64,000 bases of DNA from positions 89,887-153,886 of the forward strand of contig NZ_AUMT01000012.1 of the NCBI RefSeq assembly GCF_000430825.1. Reading direction: 5' to 3'. Below, in pieces: positions 18,884 to 27,759 of the stretch. The translations under genes were made by a program, and so were the position numbers. Numbering within the stretch: the first letter of the stretch is position 1; each line of letters starts with the position of its first letter. The notes beneath the pieces were generated by a model, which did no database searches, was not told where the DNA came from, and saw only the letters and a list, made by a program, of their open reading frames with translations. The stretch is from Chryseobacterium daeguense DSM 19388 (GTDB taxonomy: Bacteria; Bacteroidota; Bacteroidia; Flavobacteriales; Weeksellaceae).

Positions 18884-19909
18884 GTGAAGAAAAGTCTGAT
18901 TGCATACTTTACAGTAGTCCTGCTATTGGTCTCTTGTAAAAATGACAGGAAAATTCTGGATTCTCTGGCGGATTATAACAATTCGGTGAAGGAAAAAGGA
19001 TATCATTATGGGGATAAAATAATACTTCCGCAAGATGTGACTGATAATTCGGAAAGTATTTCAATCAGCTTTGGAGATAAAGAAACATATAATTTAACCG
19101 TTGATCCGAAGTTTTTCAGATTCGGAAGTAATGAAGTTACTTTTAATATTAAAACTAAAAGCGGCGAAACCCTTACTCAGGACGCCACCATTAATGTTTT
19201 TTCAAAAATTCCTGAACAGAATATTGCTTATGAAATCGTGGCAGAATATCCTCATGATCCAAAGAACTTTGTGGAAGGTTTTCTCATGGAGGGAAATACA
19301 ATCTATGAAAGTGACGGTATTGAAGGTAAATCACAATTAATAAAATATACATTAGGAAGTACAACACCAGGCTTAATTGAAAAGCAGCCTCCGAAAGTCT
19401 TCTCAGAGGGCTGCGCTATTGTTGGGGATAAAATTTATCAGCTGACTTATAAGGATAAAATTGGTTTTATTTACGATAAAAATACATTTAAAAAAATCTC
19501 GGAATTTCCTTTGCCTAATGAATTTGGTGAAGGTTGGGGATTAACTTACGATGGACAGCATCTCATAGCTGATTCAGGATCAAATGATCTGTATTTTTTA
19601 GATGTTAATAATCCTTCAAAAGTTATTAAAACTCTTTCTGTGGGAGGAAATAAAGATATTTACAATCAAATTAATGAATTGGAATATCATAAAGGATTTA
19701 TTTATGCCAATGTCTGGTATAAACCTTACATTTTAAAGATAAATCCAATGACGGGAGAGGTTGTGGGAAGGCTTGACTTTACAAAAATTACTGATGAAAA
19801 TACCAAAGATAGCAAGGAGCATGTTTTAAATGGGATTGCTTTCAAAGGTGAAAATATGTTAGTAACAGGAAAGAACTGGCCTAAAATCTATGAAGTTGTG
19901 ATTAAATAA
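18884..19909 (+). CDS. Glutaminyl-peptide cyclotransferase, lipoprotein (copy 2, tandem duplicate)
   Basis: A 341-residue tandem paralogue of the preceding gene, collinear over the whole length. It starts at GTG and has lipobox LLVSC with CKNDRK. The propeller landmarks are kept (GEGWGLTYDG, NELEYHKGFIYANVW, VLNGIAF). However, the conserved Gln of the FVQG motif is Glu here (NFVEGF), and the IASDGS segment differs (IADSGS). The change could alter activity. Spacing of 11 bp indicates co-transcription with copy 1. Divergence looks moderate, so the duplication is not recent. Confidence 0.8.
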   Translation: MKKSLIAYFTVVLLLVSCKNDRKILDSLADYNNSVKEKGYHYGDKIILPQDVTDNSESISISFGDKETYNLTVDPKFFRFGSNEVTFNIKTKSGETLTQDATINVFSKIPEQNIAYEIVAEYPHDPKNFVEGFLMEGNTIYESDGIEGKSQLIKYTLGSTTPGLIEKQPPKVFSEGCAIVGDKIYQLTYKDKIGFIYDKNTFKKISEFPLPNEFGEGWGLTYDGQHLIADSGSNDLYFLDVNNPSKVIKTLSVGGNKDIYNQINELEYHKGFIYANVWYKPYILKINPMTGEVVGRLDFTKITDENTKDSKEHVLNGIAFKGENMLVTGKNWPKIYEVVIK

Positions 19910-19969
19910 CTTTATAAAAATAATACGTAAATTGTTCACGTTCTACGGAATGTTCTTTAGTATAAAAAT

Positions 19970-20947
19970 TTGAAACTATTACAAATAATATTTGCGCTGA
20001 TTTTCTGTTCATTACATGCACAGAAACCTATTCCTTTAGACACATTGAAGCTTAAGGAAGCGAAGGATATGCTTGCCGACGATTACGGAAATTTGTACAT
20101 CTACAAAAACAAAGATTTCAGCTTCACAAAGTATGATTCTCTCGGAAAGCAGATTGGGAAGATGATGCTTACCGTGCCTTATAAAGTACAGACTGTTCAG
20201 AATCCTTTAAGCGTTCCTCTTTTTTCAGAAAATGCCCAGGAAATGAAGTTTGTAGACCAGAATCTGAACGAAATCCAGAAAGTTGATTTTAAGCAGAAAT
20301 TCGGGTTTATTAAAATGGCTTATGCGGAAGATCTGCAGCAACTGTGGCTTCTGGATGAAAGCACAAAGAGACTGATCCAGTATAATTTCAGGAACGAAAC
20401 AACCATCAATTCTTATCCTTTTGATGCCAGCTTTGATGATCTGATGGATCTTCTGGTGTATGAAAATAAAATTTATATTTTAACAAGACAGCATATCCGT
20501 GTGTTTAGCTTTAAGTTTGAAAAAATATTTGAAGCTCCCATCGAAAATGGTAAACGCTTCAGAAGAGAGAATGAATCTATTTTGGTAATAACCAATAATT
20601 CTATTTTAAAATACATCCCCGAAAAAGAAATGGTGAAAATTTTTCAGGATCCTGACTCGCAAATTGTGGATAAAAACACCCTTTCTTATTTTGAAATCAA
20701 AGCGAACAAACTCTATCTTTACAACCTCGAAAATAATAAAGAAACTAAGCCGCAGACAGAGCCGGATCCCAAACAAAAGGACACGGAACAGGATGTAGAA
20801 AAATCAGCTGAGAAGCCTGCAGAACCAGACAGCCCGGAAGGTAAACTGGAAAAAAAGACTCAGGAAATTGAAAGCAAAAATCCTGCGGAAAGCTCTTTGC
20901 AGAAGCTGATCGAGGAAAGCTCAGAAGTTCAGTCTGCCGGAATTTAG
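19970..20947 (+). CDS. Secreted propeller-like protein with acidic tail (function unknown)
   Basis: A 325-residue protein with a signal peptide ending ..CSLHAQ and a TTG start; no nearby ATG gives a signal peptide. Residues 20-240 contain repeated short blade-like units (DDYGNLYIYKN, VYENKIYILT, ANKLYLYNLE) suggesting a beta-propeller. Residues 245-325 are Glu/Pro/Lys-rich and probably disordered. It ends 33 bp before the deoxynucleoside kinase. I recognise no defined family. Confidence 0.6.
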   Translation: MKLLQIIFALIFCSLHAQKPIPLDTLKLKEAKDMLADDYGNLYIYKNKDFSFTKYDSLGKQIGKMMLTVPYKVQTVQNPLSVPLFSENAQEMKFVDQNLNEIQKVDFKQKFGFIKMAYAEDLQQLWLLDESTKRLIQYNFRNETTINSYPFDASFDDLMDLLVYENKIYILTRQHIRVFSFKFEKIFEAPIENGKRFRRENESILVITNNSILKYIPEKEMVKIFQDPDSQIVDKNTLSYFEIKANKLYLYNLENNKETKPQTEPDPKQKDTEQDVEKSAEKPAEPDSPEGKLEKKTQEIESKNPAESSLQKLIEESSEVQSAGI

Positions 20948-20980
20948 TGATGGGTAATCAATAATTATAGTAAAGAAAAT

Positions 20981-21595
20981 ATGCATATTGCAGTTACAGG
21001 AAATATTGGAGCAGGAAAAACTACGCTTACTACAATGCTTGCAAAGCACTACGGTTGGGATGCGCAGTTTGAAGATGTAGATCACAATCCTTACTTGGAA
21101 GATTTTTACGCAGATATGAGCAAATGGAGTTTTGCTTTACAGATTTATTTTTTAGGAAGCAGATTCCGTCAGGTAAAGGAGATCAGGGAAAGTGGGAAAA
21201 ACATTATCCAAGATCGTACTATCTATGAAGATGCCCATATTTTTGCTGAAAACCTGAATGATATGAACCTTCTTTCAGACAGGGATTTTAATAATTATGC
21301 AGCTGTATTCAGCCTGATGAAATCTTTCGTTTCCGCGCCGGATTTATTGATTTATCTTAAATCTGACGTTCCGAATCTTGTGAAGAAAATTTACAAAAGA
21401 GGAAGGGAATATGAAGCTTCTATCAGTATAGAATATCTTTCTAAACTCAATCAGAAATACGAAAAATGGATTTCTAATTATACGGAAGGGAAATTGCTGA
21501 TTATTGAGGTGGATGACCTAGATTTTGTAGAAAAACCGGAAGATTTTGGTTTTATTTTAGAAAAAATAGAGGCAGAACTGAACGGGCTGTTTTAA
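20981..21595 (+). CDS. Deoxynucleoside kinase
   Basis: A 204-residue P-loop kinase. It has the Walker A motif GNIGAGKTT at residues 7-15, the conserved DRTIYEDAHIFA stretch near residue 75 and a LID region with KIYKRGREYE. This is the dNK/dCK/dGK family, which phosphorylates deoxynucleosides in the salvage pathway. Substrate preference (dAdo, dGuo or dCyd) cannot be read. Length is normal for the bacterial family. Confidence 0.9.
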   Translation: MHIAVTGNIGAGKTTLTTMLAKHYGWDAQFEDVDHNPYLEDFYADMSKWSFALQIYFLGSRFRQVKEIRESGKNIIQDRTIYEDAHIFAENLNDMNLLSDRDFNNYAAVFSLMKSFVSAPDLLIYLKSDVPNLVKKIYKRGREYEASISIEYLSKLNQKYEKWISNYTEGKLLIIEVDDLDFVEKPEDFGFILEKIEAELNGLF

Positions 21596-21640
21596 CAAAG
21601 ATTTATCATAAATTAAAAGGAGGATTCTCTTAATTCTTTC

Positions 21641-21648
21641 TAATTTTG
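21641..21648 (+). promoter_or_regulatory. -7-like box before the ArsC-like gene
   Basis: TAATTTTG matches TAnnTTTG; no -33 TTTG is found at the right distance. It would place the transcription start near 21655 and supports the ATG at 21682 over the in-frame TTG at 21646, which lies inside this box. Confidence 0.35.
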
Positions 21649-21681
21649 TTTAGCAAGTTGGAATTTTTAATACAATCAAAA

Positions 21682-22032
21682 ATGTTGGTAAAGGTTTTAC
21701 ATAATGGAAATTGCTCAAAATCCAATGCGGTTTTGGAGTATCTGGACGAGAACGGCGTGCCGTTTGAGATTATCAATATTGTGGAAGATCCTTTAAGTGC
21801 TTTGGAGATTAAAACAGTTTTAAAAAAACTAAATCAAAGTGTTTTTCATATCATCAGGAAAACAGAAAAATTATATCTCGAAAATTTTGCTAATAAAAAC
21901 TTATCCGAAGAAGAATGGATAAAAATCTTATCTGAAAATCCTTCATTAATCCAAAGACCAATACTTATAAAAGGCTCTGTGGCTATGCTGGGAAGACCGG
22001 TAGAGAATGTAAAATACTTTATTGAAAAATAA
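21682..22032 (+). CDS. ArsC-family thioredoxin-fold reductase-like protein
   Basis: A 116-residue protein from the ATG at 21682. The active-site loop HNGNCSKSNAVLEYL has one Cys followed by Ser-Lys-Ser, as in glutaredoxin-linked arsenate reductases. The C-terminal RPILIKGSVAMLGRP is the conserved RP segment that holds the substrate oxyanion. Many flavobacterial members are annotated arsenate reductase without proof. No ars operon genes are near, so a different thiol-redox role is possible. Confidence 0.75.
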   Translation: MLVKVLHNGNCSKSNAVLEYLDENGVPFEIINIVEDPLSALEIKTVLKKLNQSVFHIIRKTEKLYLENFANKNLSEEEWIKILSENPSLIQRPILIKGSVAMLGRPVENVKYFIEK

Positions 22033-22060
22033 TAAATTATATTAAAAATTTAAACTGAAA

Positions 22061-22086
22061 AAGTCAGCGGTAAAGCTGACTTTTTT
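22061..22086. terminator. Terminator between ArsC-like and DUF493 genes
   Basis: AAGTCAGC and GCTGACTT form a perfect 8-bp stem around GGTAAA, with a T run on the plus strand and A-rich sequence on the other side. It may serve both converging genes. Confidence 0.75.
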
Positions 22087-22091
22087 GTTTC

Positions 22092-22397
22092 TTATAGAAG
22101 AATTACGCCTTCTATTCTTGCGACTTCTTTATAAATACTCACTACCTGATCTGCATCCAGAACAAATGCGTTGATATTACATGCTGTATATTTTCCGTTT
22201 TTGCTTTCACGGTTACCCAATGTAAATTTGATACCGTCAAAAACCCTGTATATTTCCGTAAGCTTCGACTGATCTGTCGGAATGATGAATTTGAATAAAT
22301 AGTCCTCTGGAAAATCATGGTGATCTTCCAGTTTTTCCCTTAAAGAATTGTAAAAATCTTCAGGGCTTGCATGTTGATTTCCTTGTAATATATCCAT
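22092..22397 (-). CDS. DUF493 (YbeD-like) protein
   Basis: A 101-residue protein with the ACT-like ferredoxin fold of DUF493: LFKFIIPTDQSKL, the SKNGKYTACNINAFV strand pair and a final hydrophobic strand with VARIEGVILL. Family members are small putative regulators of unknown ligand. It lies downstream of DUF4197 on the same strand with a 42-bp gap. Confidence 0.8.
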   Translation of the reverse strand: MDILQGNQHASPEDFYNSLREKLEDHHDFPEDYLFKFIIPTDQSKLTEIYRVFDGIKFTLGNRESKNGKYTACNINAFVLDADQVVSIYKEVARIEGVILL

Positions 22398-22439
22398 CTA
22401 CAAATTTTAAATTTATATATAAAAATAACGAAAATTTTT

Positions 22440-23117
22440 CTATTTTCCAAGCGGTCCCAGTAGCGACTTGGAGTTTTGAATTTCGTAATCTTCAATAATA
22501 TTAAATATACCGTCTACAAGCTGCTCAGAAGCAAGCTGGCTTAATCCGCCGGCATTCACTGTGGCTTTATTTCCGCCCAGAAGACTTCCCAGTAAATTAC
22601 TTCCTGATAAAGCGGTATTGATGCTTTTCACAATCCCGTACTGATTAAGCTGCTGATCTACTTTCGGAGCGATAGCCGCCACCAGCTGCTGGGCTGTTTT
22701 TTCCTTTAAAATCTTTGTGGCAGTTCCTTTTTCTCCCTGGATAATTCTTGTAACATCCTGTGAATTCAGGCTGTTTACCGCATTTACAAGGATGGGCTTG
22801 GAAATATTTACGGTATATACTGCAGCATCAGCAATATATTCTCTTTCTTTTGCCACTAGTGACGGCGCCACTTTTTCCAGTATTGAGTTGATTTCTCTAA
22901 GCTGTTTTGGAAGTGCTTTGTCTACCATATTGTTTTGCAGGAATGCTTCTTTATTGCTGTAAATATTCACTCCTTTATCTATCCCGTTTAAAAGGAATCT
23001 TTTAATAATGGACAACCCGAGATCAGTAGTTGCCAATGATGTGCACGACTGCACGGTAGTATTGATAACCGTTCCCGTTCCGATAACTAAAGCGGCAGCG
23101 ATGATATATTTCTTCAT
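22440..23117 (-). CDS. DUF4197 domain-containing exported protein
   Basis: A 225-residue protein with an N-terminal hydrophobic export segment whose Cys25 (in TTVQSCTS) could be a weak lipobox. The remainder is the helical DUF4197 domain, with GIDKGVNIYSNKEAFLQN, ALPKQLR and DVTRIIQGEKGTATKIL as recognisable blocks. The function of the family is unknown. A strong two-part promoter lies 40 bp upstream. Confidence 0.8.
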   Translation of the reverse strand: MKKYIIAAALVIGTGTVINTTVQSCTSLATTDLGLSIIKRFLLNGIDKGVNIYSNKEAFLQNNMVDKALPKQLREINSILEKVAPSLVAKEREYIADAAVYTVNISKPILVNAVNSLNSQDVTRIIQGEKGTATKILKEKTAQQLVAAIAPKVDQQLNQYGIVKSINTALSGSNLLGSLLGGNKATVNAGGLSQLASEQLVDGIFNIIEDYEIQNSKSLLGPLGK

Positions 23118-23156
23118 TACGATTAATTAAACGTTTTATACTTTCAAATAGCGAAC

Positions 23157-23187
23157 CAAAGTTAAAGACTATTATCTGTTTAACAAA
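23157..23187 (-). promoter_or_regulatory. Consensus Bacteroidota promoter of the DUF4197 gene
   Basis: On the minus strand TTTG (23187-23184), 19 bp, then TAACTTTG (23164-23157) fit TTTG-N19-TAnnTTTG exactly. The transcription start is expected near 23151, about 34 bp before the ATG. Confidence 0.6.
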
Positions 23188-23494
23188 ATATTAAGTCTTA
23201 GCTCAAAAACGGGGGTTTTATCTTAAAATATTCAGAATAATCGATTGTATTTTTTTTATTTAAAATATGGTTAACATTGGTGAAATATTGTTAAAATCTG
23301 TTTTACTTTAATATTTTACTTGCAAACCCATTTTTTTATAGAATTTTTAAGAATTATTAACTATATTACGTATAATTTTATAATTTTGGTCTAATGTCTT
23401 TTTTTGAGAATAAGGATTTTCATAAATGCAGATTACCAAAGGATTTATTGGATCTTTTATAAAAAATTTGATTGTACGAATAAAATTAAACTAT
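23188..23494. other. AT-rich regulatory region before the SusC gene
   Basis: No gene is visible. A TAATTTTG box (23381-23388) fits the Bacteroidota -7 element and would start transcription about 100 bp before the SusC ATG; no TTTG is found at the correct -33 distance. No regulator gene (HTCS, ECF sigma or SusR type) lies next to the locus, so control must come from elsewhere. Confidence 0.35.
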
Positions 23495-26317
23495 ATGAAA
23501 CAAAGTGATTTAAAGTATTCATGTCTCATTGCTGTTCTCTACTTCGGTATGAATGTCAATGCGCAGACTACTCCGCAAGATACTGTTCAGAAAGAACAGA
23601 AGATTGAGGAAGTAGTAATGATTGGATATGGTACTGCTAAAAAAAGAGATTTAACAGGTTCTATTTCCAGAGTTTCTGGTTCAGAAGTGGCGGATAAGCC
23701 AAATGCTAACCCTGTAGCTTCTCTGCAAGGAAAAGTAGCGGGATTGTCAGTTGTGAATCAGGGTCAATTGGGAGGTACTCCCGATGTGAGAATTAGGGGA
23801 ACAGTTAGTAGGTATAATGCTAAGCCGCTTTATGTTGTAGACGGAATATTTGCAGATAATCTGGACTTTGTGAACCCAAATGATATCGAATCAATGGAAG
23901 TACTAAAAGATGCTTCTTCATTAGCTATATTCGGTAACAAGGGTGCAAATGGAGTTATCATAGTTACAACAAAAAAAGGAAAAACAGGAACAACGGTCAA
24001 CTTTAATTCTTCTTACGGGGTAAAGTTTTTAGGAAATAAGCCAGAACTTACGAATGGACAAGAATTCAGAACATTGTTTGATGAGCAAAGACAAAATCAG
24101 GGGATAGCGCCATATCAATATTATAATGTATTTAATGCTAATACAGACTGGATAGACCTTATTACTAATAATGGCGCTCCGATTTCTAACAATAATATCA
24201 GCTTTAATGTAGGATCAGAAAAAAATAAATTTTATTTAGGATTAGGGTATCTATATGAAGAAGGTATAATAGAAAGTGAAAAGCAAAGAAAAATTACATT
24301 AAATATTAATGATGAATTTAAGATTAATGATAATATTAAAGTAGGAGTTAACTTAAGTGCCTTACAATATAATCTTCCCAGAACTTTATCTTATACAGCA
24401 GCAATTAACACAGCACCCATTGCTTCTCCTTACAATGAGCAGCTTGGAATTTATAATCAGCTGCCTAACGAAATGGGTGCGGCCCAATTGGGGAATTTGT
24501 TAGTTGAAACGCAAGGAAAGGCTAATACTTTAATTTCCCAAAGACATAATTTAATCGGTAGTGTATATGGAGAAATAAGATTTTTAAAGAACTTTACGTT
24601 CAGATCTACATTTTTAGGTAATTTTGAATTTAATAAACAAAGACAGTACTACCCGGTATTTGATGTTTATGTTCCGGAAACTGGCCAGATAACAAGACTT
24701 TCAGGTATAAACCTTACCAGCGTAAGAGAATCAAATACAGATTATAGAAGACTTCAGCAGAATCATTTACTTACATATGATAATAAATTCGGAAGTCATA
24801 ATGTAACCGCAATGGTAGGATTCGAAACAATTGATGAAAGAAATAATGAGCTTGAAGTACGGGTAAATCAATCAGCAAAAGGCCAGGCAATTCCTTGGGA
24901 TAGAAGATTCTGGTATGTAAACAATTCTTTTGCAGATCCTGCTACATTGCAGAGAACGGTCACTTATCCATGGGATAAGGCCAATGTTTCTTATTTTGGA
25001 AGAGTATTATACAATTACGCAGGGAAGTATATGTTAAACGCTTCATTCCGTAGAGATGGATCTTCCGCATTCAGTAGTGACAACCCAAATCAATATCAGA
25101 ATTTCTGGGCTATTGGTGGTGCTTGGGAAATTTCTAAGGAAAATTTCATGGACAACCAGAAAATTTTTAATTATTTGAAAGTTAAAGGATCTGCCGGTAA
25201 ATTAGGAAATGAATATGCGCCTGTACGATATCCCAATTATCCGGGTTATGTAGCGGGAAGTGGCACTATTTTAGGAGTGCCTAAGATTTTTTACCCTGCA
25301 TCTACTTTAGCTTACGTTGCAAATCCTAATCTGAAATGGGAAGAAGTATATACCTACGAAGGAGGATTAGAATTGTCGACTTTGAATAGAAGGTTAAGCT
25401 TTGAAGGAAATTACTATACCAAAAGAACAAAAGATCTATTGGTTTATGTAGAAACTGATACACAGGATTTCTTTGATAATGCTGGTGAAATTGAGAATAA
25501 AGGTTTTGAATTCAAATTAGACTGGAATGATAAAATTGGTGAAAATATACGTTACTCAATAGGAGGAAATCTTACAACAATAAAAAATAAGGTTTTATCT
25601 GTTTATCAAGATGGTTATGAACTGTTTTCCGGACCGTCTATTACACGGGCTGGCGCACCAATAGGATCTTTTTACGGCTATGTTGTTGAGGGGGTATATC
25701 AAACAAATGCTGATGTTTTATTATCACCAACCAGCACTTTAGGAACCTATGGTCCGGGAGATTTGAAATTTAAAGATATGAACGGTGATGGCAAGATTAA
25801 TGAGCAAGACAGAACAATAATTGGAAATCCAACACCTGACTTTACCTATGCATTTTATCTTAACTTTGAATATAAAAATTTTAGCTTTAGTGCAGATTTT
25901 CAAGGTGTTTATGGGAATGAAGTATGGAGAAACTGGGGGAATGGAAGCACCTTTGCTCAATTCAATTACAGATCTGCAAGGTTAGATCGCTGGAATGGCC
26001 CCGGAACTTCAAACTGGGAGCCACAACTTAATGATGCAAATGGATATAATAGATTAAACTCCACTTACATGATTGAAGATGGAAGCTACTTGAGACTTAG
26101 AAATATCCAGTTAGGTTATAGTTTTAGTAAAGGGGTTTTAGATAACTTTAAAATAAGATCATTAAAATTCTTTATAAATGCTCAAAACCTATTTACCTGG
26201 GGCCATAATTCAGGGTTTACACCTGAAGCAGGGGGAAGCCCGGTAGAGTTTGGAGTAGATGGAGGCGGTTATCCACTTCCAATCGTTACAACTATGGGAG
26301 TTAATATAACATTCTAA
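23495..26317 (+). CDS. SusC/RagA family TonB-linked outer-membrane transporter
   Basis: The ATG at 23495 gives 940 residues and a signal peptide ending ..NVNAQ; an upstream in-frame ATG at 23426 would only bury that signal. The TonB box (EEVVMIGYGT) follows directly, so the usual N-terminal carboxypeptidase-regulatory-like domain is missing. Next come the plug (SLQGKVAGL, PLYVVDGI, IESMEVLKDASS, ANGVIIVTTKKG) and the beta-barrel, ending in a terminal aromatic strand ..MGVNITF. With the SusD 16 bp downstream it forms the oligosaccharide uptake pair of the locus. The GH144 and GH3 neighbours suggest beta-1,2-gluco-oligosaccharide as substrate. Confidence 0.93.
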   Translation: MKQSDLKYSCLIAVLYFGMNVNAQTTPQDTVQKEQKIEEVVMIGYGTAKKRDLTGSISRVSGSEVADKPNANPVASLQGKVAGLSVVNQGQLGGTPDVRIRGTVSRYNAKPLYVVDGIFADNLDFVNPNDIESMEVLKDASSLAIFGNKGANGVIIVTTKKGKTGTTVNFNSSYGVKFLGNKPELTNGQEFRTLFDEQRQNQGIAPYQYYNVFNANTDWIDLITNNGAPISNNNISFNVGSEKNKFYLGLGYLYEEGIIESEKQRKITLNINDEFKINDNIKVGVNLSALQYNLPRTLSYTAAINTAPIASPYNEQLGIYNQLPNEMGAAQLGNLLVETQGKANTLISQRHNLIGSVYGEIRFLKNFTFRSTFLGNFEFNKQRQYYPVFDVYVPETGQITRLSGINLTSVRESNTDYRRLQQNHLLTYDNKFGSHNVTAMVGFETIDERNNELEVRVNQSAKGQAIPWDRRFWYVNNSFADPATLQRTVTYPWDKANVSYFGRVLYNYAGKYMLNASFRRDGSSAFSSDNPNQYQNFWAIGGAWEISKENFMDNQKIFNYLKVKGSAGKLGNEYAPVRYPNYPGYVAGSGTILGVPKIFYPASTLAYVANPNLKWEEVYTYEGGLELSTLNRRLSFEGNYYTKRTKDLLVYVETDTQDFFDNAGEIENKGFEFKLDWNDKIGENIRYSIGGNLTTIKNKVLSVYQDGYELFSGPSITRAGAPIGSFYGYVVEGVYQTNADVLLSPTSTLGTYGPGDLKFKDMNGDGKINEQDRTIIGNPTPDFTYAFYLNFEYKNFSFSADFQGVYGNEVWRNWGNGSTFAQFNYRSARLDRWNGPGTSNWEPQLNDANGYNRLNSTYMIEDGSYLRLRNIQLGYSFSKGVLDNFKIRSLKFFINAQNLFTWGHNSGFTPEAGGSPVEFGVDGGGYPLPIVTTMGVNITF

Positions 26318-26333
26318 ATTAAATCTTGATTAA

Positions 26334-27755
26334 ATGAAAAAAATAAATACAGTAATATTGTCATTAGCACTTTTAGGATTAGTATCATGTGGTGATGACT
26401 TTTTAGATAGAAAGCCTTTAGGACAGGCTACAGAAGGTGATCTTATTGAAGGAGGACTTCAGGCAGAAGTGTATGGTGTATATTCAAAATTAAGAACACA
26501 AGCCGGAGTTTCAAATTGGACAAAATATTGGTTCCAAAGCATACGGTCAGATGATGCTACCAAAGGAAGTACCCCGAATGATGCCTCTGAAATGGGAACT
26601 ATAATGGATAATTATCAGTACTCCAAAGTAAAAGTAGAAGCAAATGATAACTGGTCCGGTCATTATAACGTTATTTATGATTGCAACGCAATTATTAAAA
26701 AATCCGAAGGTTTAACGGATAACGGAAGCTTAATAAACAGGGCAGAAGCCCAGGCAGTAAGGGGATTCTTATTCTTTGAGCTCAGAAGAGATTATGGTGA
26801 AATACCATTAGTTACAAATGCAATTGAAAAACCACAAGATGTAATTAAGGCAAAATCTACAATTGCTGAAGTAGATGCACAAATTAAAGCAGATTTAATG
26901 GCTGCTGCAGAAAAACTTCCCACAAGTTGGCCTGGCCAAGAAGGAAGAGCTACAAGTGGAATGGCAAAATCCTATCTGGCAAAACTAGCTTTATATCAGG
27001 GAAATTGGGCAGAAGCACTTCAATGGGCTGAAGAAGTTATTAATTCCGGAGTATATTCATTAAATCCCAATTATGATAAACTTTTCTATGATGAAGCAGA
27101 TAATGGCACAGAATCGGTATGGGAAATTCAATTTGCAAGGCTGGGCGGTGTCAATTACAGTAATAACTACTGGGAGTCTCAAGGAGTAAGAGGATCAGGA
27201 GTCTGGGATTTAGGCTGGGGCTTTAATGTACCTACACAAAATTTAGTAAATGCTTACGAGCCTGGTGATAGGAGAAAAGCTGCTACTATTTTGGAAGAAG
27301 GTACAAATGACGGATTTAATAATATAGTACCAACAGGGTTACCTCAAAAATATTGGAATAAGAAAGCATATTCACTTCCAAGCAGAAGAGCCCTCGAAGG
27401 AGAAAACAAAAATCACTGGACGAATATAAAAGTACTACGATATGCAGATGTTATATTAATTGCAGCAGAAGCTGCTTTACAAACAGGTAATACCGGTAAA
27501 GCCACTACATATCTAAATATGATAAGAACAAGAGCAGGCCTGGGAAATATAACAGCTACTTTATCGGCTATAAAACAAGAAAGAAGAGTAGAATTCGGTA
27601 TGGAAAATGAAAGGTTTTATGATCTTGTAAGATGGGGAGATGCTGTTTCTGTTTTAGGGCCGTTAGGCTATCAGGACAAAAATAAATATTATCCAATTCC
27701 ACAGACTGCTATTGATCAGGCTGGTGGTGTTTTAGTACAAAATCCTAATTATTAA
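26334..27755 (+). CDS. SusD/RagB family glycan-binding lipoprotein
   Basis: A 473-residue lipoprotein with Cys19 in LVSCGDDFLD. It has the SusD-type helical TPR region (NRAEAQAVRGFLFFELRRDYGEIPLV), the GMAKSYLAKLALYQGNW segment and the C-terminal KQERRVEFGMENERFYDLVRWGDA motif. It caps the SusC barrel and delivers glycan at the cell surface. It is co-transcribed with SusC (16 bp) and with the LamG lipoprotein (4 bp). Confidence 0.93.
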   Translation: MKKINTVILSLALLGLVSCGDDFLDRKPLGQATEGDLIEGGLQAEVYGVYSKLRTQAGVSNWTKYWFQSIRSDDATKGSTPNDASEMGTIMDNYQYSKVKVEANDNWSGHYNVIYDCNAIIKKSEGLTDNGSLINRAEAQAVRGFLFFELRRDYGEIPLVTNAIEKPQDVIKAKSTIAEVDAQIKADLMAAAEKLPTSWPGQEGRATSGMAKSYLAKLALYQGNWAEALQWAEEVINSGVYSLNPNYDKLFYDEADNGTESVWEIQFARLGGVNYSNNYWESQGVRGSGVWDLGWGFNVPTQNLVNAYEPGDRRKAATILEEGTNDGFNNIVPTGLPQKYWNKKAYSLPSRRALEGENKNHWTNIKVLRYADVILIAAEAALQTGNTGKATTYLNMIRTRAGLGNITATLSAIKQERRVEFGMENERFYDLVRWGDAVSVLGPLGYQDKNKYYPIPQTAIDQAGGVLVQNPNY

Positions 27756-27759
27756 TTGT

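Noticed and set aside
23426..23494. Upstream in-frame ATG giving a 23-residue longer SusC
   Set aside because: It would bury the signal peptide behind a basic leader; the ATG at 23495 starts a normal signal peptide.
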